This document shows, one piece after another, positions 59,602-64,000 of a DNA stretch of 64,000 nt; the stretch's first letter is position 1; the number at the start of each line of letters is the position of its first letter. The stretch comes from Armatimonadota bacterium (lineage in GTDB: Bacteria; Armatimonadota; Fimbriimonadia; Fimbriimonadales; Fimbriimonadaceae), in NCBI GenBank assembly GCA_020161505.1, contig JAIUNY010000002.1, positions 124,001 to 188,000 of the forward strand. The letters run 5' to 3'. Position numbers and translations under genes: made by a program. The notes beneath the pieces are model-generated. The model had not been told where the DNA came from. It searched no databases and saw only the letters and a list, made by a program, of their open reading frames with translations.

Positions 59602-60804
59602 ATGCCTTACTTTGCGTATACAGCACTCGACTCAACCGGACGGCAGGTGAAGGCCGTCATGGAAGCGGATCACGAAGCACTCGTTCTCGGGCGACTGCGT
59701 GATCAGCAGCTCCAGGTTGTTGACATCAAAGAACTGAAGAAGAAGAAAGCAGCGACCATCGGCAAGCAGAAGCTCAAGATGAAGTCGCTCGTCGTCTTCT
59801 CCCGGCAGTTCGCGACGATGATCGACGCCGGTATTCCGATTCTTCGCTGCTTGGAGATCCTCTCCGGGCAGACTAAGGATCCCGTTCTCAAGCCAACTCT
59901 GGAAACCGTGACGATGGACGTGAAGGGCGGTATGACCCTGAACGAAGCCCTTGCCAAGCACCCCAACGTGTTCAGCAAGCTCTACGTCAACATGATCCGA
60001 GCCGCAGAGATCGGCGGTATTTTGGATATCATCCTCGACCGTCTCTCTGGATTCCTTGAGTACGAATCCGAAGTCAAGAGCAAGATCAAGAGCGCGATGA
60101 TGTACCCCGTGCTCGTCCTCTGCTTTAGCCAGGTGATGCTGTTTGTGCTGTTCAGCTTCGTCTTGCCGAAGTTCAAAGAGATCTTCGAGGGAATGGATGT
60201 CGAACTCCCCGCCGTTACCGCAGCTTTGTTCGCGGCTGGCGACTTCATGCAGAAGTCGTGGTGGATGATCCTCATCGCTCTTGGTGCCGCCTTCTTTGCT
60301 CTCAAGAGCTACTCCAAGACCCCGAAAGGTCGCTATCAAGCCGACTGGCTCAAGCTCAAGGTGCCCGTCATGGGTGAGCTTTCGCTCAAGATGAGCGTTG
60401 CTCGATTCTGCCGAACCTTGGGAACGCTCATCAACTCGGGTGTCCCCATGATGCGCAGCCTCGAAATCGTCGGTGAAACGCTGGGCAACCAGGTTCTCAC
60501 CGGTGCCGTCGATCAAACGCGACTCAGCATCCGTGAAGGTAACAAGCTGAGCGCACCTTTGGCCTCCTCGGGACTCTTCCCCAGCATGGTCACCCACATG
60601 ATCGACGTCGGTGAAGAAACCGGTCGTCTCTCGGAGATGCTCGTCAAGGTCGGCGACTTCTACGATAGCGAAGTCGAACAAACCGTGAAGGGCCTCACGT
60701 CGATGATCGAGCCGCTGCTCATCATCTTCCTCGGTCTCGTCGTTGGCTTCATCGCCATCTCGGTTATGACTCCCATCTTCAAGCTGGTCAACAGCGTTCG
60801 ATAA
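59602..60804 (+). CDS. Type II secretion/type IV pilus inner-membrane protein (GspF/PilC)
   Basis: 400 aa. Two repeated GspF domains: residues about 65-190 (VVFSRQFATMIDAGIPILRCLEIL) and 270-395 (ARFCRTLGTLINSGVPMMRSLEIV), each followed by a membrane helix, with a third near the C-terminus. Family length and arrangement are normal. It is the platform for the ATPase. No pilin, PilD, PilM-Q or secretin genes are in the window, so the apparatus is only partly seen. Confidence 0.93.
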   Translation: MPYFAYTALDSTGRQVKAVMEADHEALVLGRLRDQQLQVVDIKELKKKKAATIGKQKLKMKSLVVFSRQFATMIDAGIPILRCLEILSGQTKDPVLKPTLETVTMDVKGGMTLNEALAKHPNVFSKLYVNMIRAAEIGGILDIILDRLSGFLEYESEVKSKIKSAMMYPVLVLCFSQVMLFVLFSFVLPKFKEIFEGMDVELPAVTAALFAAGDFMQKSWWMILIALGAAFFALKSYSKTPKGRYQADWLKLKVPVMGELSLKMSVARFCRTLGTLINSGVPMMRSLEIVGETLGNQVLTGAVDQTRLSIREGNKLSAPLASSGLFPSMVTHMIDVGEETGRLSEMLVKVGDFYDSEVEQTVKGLTSMIEPLLIIFLGLVVGFIAISVMTPIFKLVNSVR

Positions 60805-60808
60805 ACTC

Positions 60809-60828
60809 GGTGCCCGGAAGCGGGCACC
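60809..60828 (+). terminator. Hairpin after gspF/pilC
   Basis: An 8-bp perfect stem GGTGCCCG/CGGGCACC with loop GAAG (60817-60820). No T-run follows, so termination strength is unclear. A second hairpin follows at 60878-60902. Confidence 0.5.
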
Positions 60829-60877
60829 CTCGACGAATCTCGCCGGATCGTGAGCCCGGCATGACAAAGGAATAGGT

Positions 60878-60902
60878 GGGAGCAGACAAGAGGTCTGCTC
60901 CC
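60878..60902 (+). other. Hairpin in the leader of the sigma-GGDEF gene
   Basis: A 10-bp perfect stem GGGAGCAGAC/GTCTGCTCCC with a 5-nt loop AAGAG, 97 nt before ATG 60999. No T-run follows. It is part of a 190-nt spacer without a gene. Confidence 0.55.
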
Positions 60903-60998
60903 TGCCAAAGCCAACAATTACCTGCGGTAGAGAACAGGAGGTTCGAAGCCAAGGGGTGCGGGAAAGGATTCCTGCATGAGCTTTTCAACGGAGTGAAC

Positions 60999-62279
60999 AT
61001 GTCAGAAGCATTGGCAAAGCAAGGCGGCGACGCGGCAGAAGCCCTCGTCCTGCGGTACCTGGAGAATCCACGGGCTGATCTCAAAGATCTCGTGATTGTC
61101 CACTACTCAGGGATGGTGGAGCGAATCGCGCGACGGTTTGCCGGAGTGGAACACGTCGACGATCTGGTGCAAGTCGGATTCATCGGCCTTCTCAACGCTC
61201 TCTCAAAGTTCGACAAGGATGCCGGCGTTCGGTTCAACACCTACGCTACTCACCTTGTCGCAGGGGAGATCAAGCACTATTTACGCGATCGTTCGCAGAC
61301 CATTCGTCACCCGGCCTGGCTCCAAGAGCTGCGCCACAAGGTGAACAAGGCCTCGAATATGCTGCAAGCCGAATCGGGCCGTGCCCCGAGCGAGCGAGAA
61401 ATCGCCGAGTACTGCGGCGTCAGCGAGTCGGCGGTTCGTGAAGTCATCGCCACTCAAGAAATGATCCGCGTGGCCTCGCTGGATGCCACCGCGGGCGATG
61501 ACGACGAGGGCGACAGCGATCTCGACCGACTCGACAGTGCCATGCTGAGCCCGGATCAGATGAGCGTCGAAGACCGCGTGCTCCTGGAAACCGCCATGCA
61601 GCAACTCCGCGATCTGGAGCGAGAAGTGCTCTGTCTCTTCCACTTCGATGCCCTGAACCAAACCGAAATTGCCAATCGACTCGGGATTTCCTGCAACTAC
61701 GTCAGCCACATCCTGCGCCAATCGCTCAACAAGCTCCGCAAGATCCTCACCGAGGAAGAAGCCCGCGACCGAGCTCTGCGACGCGATACGCCCGAAGAGC
61801 GCGGCGTGATTGATGAGGAAACCGGAATCTACAACGAGGACTACTTCCGGGCTCGCCTGAGCGAGGAAGCCCACCGGGCAACCTCCAGCGATGGAACCTG
61901 CAGCGTGCTTGTCGTCGAGATCGACGGCCTGGAATCGCTGAAGGGCTTCTATGGCGACACAACGGTGCGCGAATTCCTCACCGATGTCGCTGCCTTTCTC
62001 AAGGGAAGCGTCCGCGCGCTCGATATCGTGTGCCGCAATGGCAGCACGGGATTCGGCGTGATTCTCCCTGTCACCGGGCTCAGCGTGAGCAAGCTCGCCG
62101 AGCGCATTCAGGCCAAGTCCGATAAGTGGCTCATCACCCGAGCGAACGGAGCCGGAGCGCTCAAGATTCGTTACGGATACGGCACGGTGCCCGAAGATGC
62201 CAAATCAGTGAGTGATCTCCTCAAGATCGCCTACACACGAGCCCAAGGCCACGGCGACCAATCGCAGAAGGCCGCATAA
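60999..62279 (+). CDS. SigB/SigF-type sigma factor fused to a degenerate GGDEF domain
   Basis: 426 aa from ATG 60999 (GGAG 8 nt upstream). Residues about 30-108 are sigma region 2 (DDLVQVGFIGLLNALSKFDKDAGVRFNTYA). Region 3 is about 110-160, and region 4 about 197-250 (NQTEIANRLGISCNYVSHILRQSL). From 270 a GGDEF-like domain follows (DEETGIYNEDYF, VLVVEIDGLESLKGFYG). The catalytic GGDEF is replaced by GSTGF (348-352), so it should not make c-di-GMP but may bind a nucleotide. This is an unusual one-protein link between signalling and promoter choice. Confidence 0.9.
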   Translation: MSEALAKQGGDAAEALVLRYLENPRADLKDLVIVHYSGMVERIARRFAGVEHVDDLVQVGFIGLLNALSKFDKDAGVRFNTYATHLVAGEIKHYLRDRSQTIRHPAWLQELRHKVNKASNMLQAESGRAPSEREIAEYCGVSESAVREVIATQEMIRVASLDATAGDDDEGDSDLDRLDSAMLSPDQMSVEDRVLLETAMQQLRDLEREVLCLFHFDALNQTEIANRLGISCNYVSHILRQSLNKLRKILTEEEARDRALRRDTPEERGVIDEETGIYNEDYFRARLSEEAHRATSSDGTCSVLVVEIDGLESLKGFYGDTTVREFLTDVAAFLKGSVRALDIVCRNGSTGFGVILPVTGLSVSKLAERIQAKSDKWLITRANGAGALKIRYGYGTVPEDAKSVSDLLKIAYTRAQGHGDQSQKAA

Positions 62280-62308
62280 ATCCAACTTCTCCGACCGAAA
62301 AGCTCACA

Positions 62309-62342
62309 CGGGGTCCCTTTCTCCAGGGGGCCCTCTTTTTGT
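62309..62342 (+). terminator. Terminator after the sigma-GGDEF gene
   Basis: A G/C stem (GGGGTCCC with GGGGGCCC, one mismatch and one G-T pair) followed by CTCTTTTTG. A moderate rho-independent terminator. Confidence 0.6.
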
Positions 62343-62351
62343 TCAGTGAGT

Positions 62352-62357
62352 TAGAAT
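62352..62357 (+). promoter_or_regulatory. -10-like box before dsbA-like gene
   Basis: TAGAAT ends 6 nt before ATG 62364, which would put the transcript start at the start codon itself. Confidence 0.5.
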
Positions 62358-62363
62358 ATCGCT

Positions 62364-62954
62364 ATGACGATTGCCGTCGCTCACGACATCATCTGCCCTT
62401 GGTGCTGGATTGGAATGCACCAGGCGCATCGCCTCCACCGAGAGTTCGGCGTGACGTTCGATTGGCAAGCGTATGAGCTGATGCCCGAGAATCTGCCCTA
62501 CTCTCCCTCATCTCCTGACCCCGAGAAGCCGGCGGATCGTACCCCGACTCCCTCCCGTTTTCAACTCGCCTTGGCCGCCAGCTCCGTTCCCAAGCCGACC
62601 GGCGTTCGACCAGACGAACCTCGGTCGCACAACGTCCTGGAATCGCTGGAGTTCGCCAAAGAGGTCGGCACCCACGACGCTTGGATGGCCCGCCTTTACA
62701 CCGCCTACTGGATGGTCGGCGAAAACGTGAATGACCTTGGTGTCATGCGCAAGCTCGCCGAAGGGCAATTCAAAGAGGTTGATCGCATGATCCAAGCGGT
62801 CGAGAACCGCGAGTTCGATGCCCGCATCATCAAGTTCGATGACGACGCCTATGCCGCTGGGATTTACAATGTCCCAACGTTCATCATCAATGGCGAGAAG
62901 TTTGCCGAGCAACCCTACGTGGTGCTTGCCGACGCAGTTCGAGCCGCCCTGTGA
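62364..62954 (+). CDS. DsbA-family oxidoreductase (FrnE-like)
   Basis: 196 aa. It starts almost at the thioredoxin active site, CPWC (11-14), followed by the helical insertion and the VPTFIINGE cis-Pro loop (about 168-177). No signal peptide, so cytoplasmic, as for FrnE-type DsbA-like proteins (in Deinococcus FrnE contributes to oxidative stress tolerance). The TAGAAT box 6 nt before ATG indicates a leaderless message. Its stop overlaps the next gene as GTGA. Confidence 0.88.
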   Translation: MTIAVAHDIICPWCWIGMHQAHRLHREFGVTFDWQAYELMPENLPYSPSSPDPEKPADRTPTPSRFQLALAASSVPKPTGVRPDEPRSHNVLESLEFAKEVGTHDAWMARLYTAYWMVGENVNDLGVMRKLAEGQFKEVDRMIQAVENREFDARIIKFDDDAYAAGIYNVPTFIINGEKFAEQPYVVLADAVRAAL

Positions 62955-63625
62955 CCAGCGTCTATCCCGATCTGACTTTTCCTCCCGCACCGGAGGATCG
63001 GCCGACCGTGTTCATGAACATGGTTGCAACCATCGACGGCAAAATTCTTTCCGGCGAGCGGGACGAGACCGTCTATGATCTCGGCTCCGATCTTGACCAT
63101 GCGACGATGAAGCAAATCCAGGCAGAAGCGGATGCGGTTCTGATTGGAATGGGGTCGCTTCTCGCCACCCCGGGGCTGACCTACAATGCTCGACTGTGGC
63201 GATTCGTGGCCACTCGCACGGGTCGGGTGAACGCAACCGATCGATTCTGGAACGAACCAGATCCTGACCGAGCCTTTGCCATCACGCCGATTGAAACAGC
63301 GGCGGTCCTCCCTGAAGGGATTCAGTCGATTTCGATGGGGGAGGGGGACGTGGACTGGGCGATGGTCTTCCGCTCTTTTCGCGAGGATATGGGTATCGAA
63401 AGGCTGCTGGTTGAGGGAGGTTCTGATCTCAACGCGGCCTTGCTAAAGCTTGATCTTGTGGACGAGCTTTTCCTGACCCTGGCGCCCAAGATCAAGCTCG
63501 GACGCGACGTGCCCACCTACGCCGATGGTGAGCCTCTTGACCGGGCCGCCATCCAGAATTACGATCTTGTCACTTGTCTTCCCGTAGAAGGAGAAGTCTT
63601 CTTGCGCTACCGACGTCGCCGATGA
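62951..63625 (+). CDS. RibD C-terminal/dihydrofolate reductase-like protein
   Basis: 224 aa. VFMNMVATIDGKI at the N-terminus, EADAVLIGMGSLLATPGLT in the middle, and ERLLVEGGSDLNAALLKLDLVDELFLTLAPKI near the end match the RibD_C reductase fold that acts on riboflavin pyrimidine intermediates. No RibD deaminase domain or other rib genes are near. It may reduce another heterocycle. GTG start at 62951 overlaps the preceding stop by 4 nt. Confidence 0.85.
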   Translation: MTSVYPDLTFPPAPEDRPTVFMNMVATIDGKILSGERDETVYDLGSDLDHATMKQIQAEADAVLIGMGSLLATPGLTYNARLWRFVATRTGRVNATDRFWNEPDPDRAFAITPIETAAVLPEGIQSISMGEGDVDWAMVFRSFREDMGIERLLVEGGSDLNAALLKLDLVDELFLTLAPKIKLGRDVPTYADGEPLDRAAIQNYDLVTCLPVEGEVFLRYRRRR

Positions 63626-63662
63626 AAATCGGTTTCGTGCAGGGCGATTTCTGAGCACATCC

Positions 63663-64000
63663 ATGCCATCTCGACGCCGCACCCGCGATCCCCTGCGCCC
63701 GCTCGTCTATCTCTTGAGAAACCTCGGGAAAACCGGGCCGCTCATGGGCGTCATTGTTCTCGCGGTGATGCTGATCTCTGGCATCGTCAGCCTCATCAAC
63801 TCCATTCCGCTCAGCATCAAGACGATCTACAGCTACAGCCGCAATTACTTGGGCGTGACGCCTCGCGGCAATGCCGAGCAGACGCCGGTACTCAAGCAGG
63901 TCTTGGAATCAGAGGCACCCGTGCCCCTGGAGCGCGTGATGCTGGTGCGCGGCAGCGACATCGAAGTCAAAAGCATTGTTGGTAACTGGCCGTTTGTCGT
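63663..64000 (+). CDS. ABC-transporter-type permease, N-terminal part (cut by window end)
   Basis: The visible 112 residues start MPSRRRTRDPLRPLVYLLRN. A basic segment is followed by one strong membrane helix (GVIVLAVMLISGIVSLINSI, about 30-50) and then an extracytoplasmic domain with RGSDIEVKSIVGNWPF. This layout is that of FtsX/MacB-like permeases with a large periplasmic insert between TM1 and TM2. The frame is open at the window edge. The family call is tentative. Confidence 0.6.
   Translation, partial: MPSRRRTRDPLRPLVYLLRNLGKTGPLMGVIVLAVMLISGIVSLINSIPLSIKTIYSYSRNYLGVTPRGNAEQTPVLKQVLESEAPVPLERVMLVRGSDIEVKSIVGNWPFV

Noticed and set aside
60878-60998. c-di-GMP (GEMM) riboswitch before the sigma-GGDEF gene
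   Set aside because: The location is tempting, but the conserved GEMM core sequences and tetraloop-receptor pattern are not seen.

Overview
The window is a 64 kb chromosomal stretch, rich in GC and densely coded, from a diderm (two-membrane) bacterium. Lipid A/LPS genes (fabZ, lpxA, an LpxL-like acyltransferase, lpxK, two GT9 enzymes) show the outer membrane. A Pup-like modifier ending YRQRSGQ next to dop and prcB, a bacterial Ro60, and many TANAAT/TACACT boxes only 6-15 nt before start codons suggest Armatimonadota, probably the Fimbriimonas side. The taxonomic call is inference: no rRNA gene is present. No tRNA, CRISPR, IS element or prophage was recognised.

Layout. 0-3 kb: two GT2 glycosyltransferases and a SpoIIM-family membrane protein. 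3-7 kb: a SigA-like sigma factor, DedA, FabZ-LpxA and two hypotheticals. 7-13 kb: HIT, HflX, PrmC, Def-Fmt and a beta-propeller protein. 12.8-16.5 kb (minus): lpxK, lpxL-like, GT9, GT9 with 4-bp overlaps. 16.6-20.5 kb: MtaB, an SPFH protein and Ro60 (rsr). 20.5-21.3 kb: noncoding, with a duplicated structured element that may encode Y RNAs. 21.4-23.9 kb (minus): yceD-plsX-fabH. 24-29 kb: an HDOD protein, then lipoprotein-dop-ubact-prcB, every junction overlapping. 28.9-44.2 kb (minus): spc/alpha ribosomal genes plus truA-rplM-rpsI. This cluster is cut between infA and rpmJ by about 5 kb that carries a GH18 protein, an HhH protein, a nitronate monooxygenase-like enzyme, a radical-SAM-like fragment and a Panacea-type toxin-antitoxin pair. 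44.5-51.6 kb: TPR proteins, a PgpH-like HD phosphodiesterase, rpsU, a cation/proton antiporter and a ChaN-like protein. 51.6-57.7 kb: polA, infC-rpmI-rplT, GT4 and DUF1579. 57.7-64 kb: DUF2256, GspE/PilB, an S4 protein, GspF/PilC, a sigma factor fused to a degenerate GGDEF domain, a DsbA-like protein, a RibD-C reductase and a truncated permease.

The most notable systems are the UBact/proteasome operon, which lacks prcA, pafA and the ATPase here; the sigma-GGDEF fusion; Ro60 with candidate Y RNAs; and the Panacea pair inside the split ribosomal cluster. Many genes overlap as ATGA, GTGA or TTGA, which points to translational coupling, and many first genes look leaderless or nearly so.
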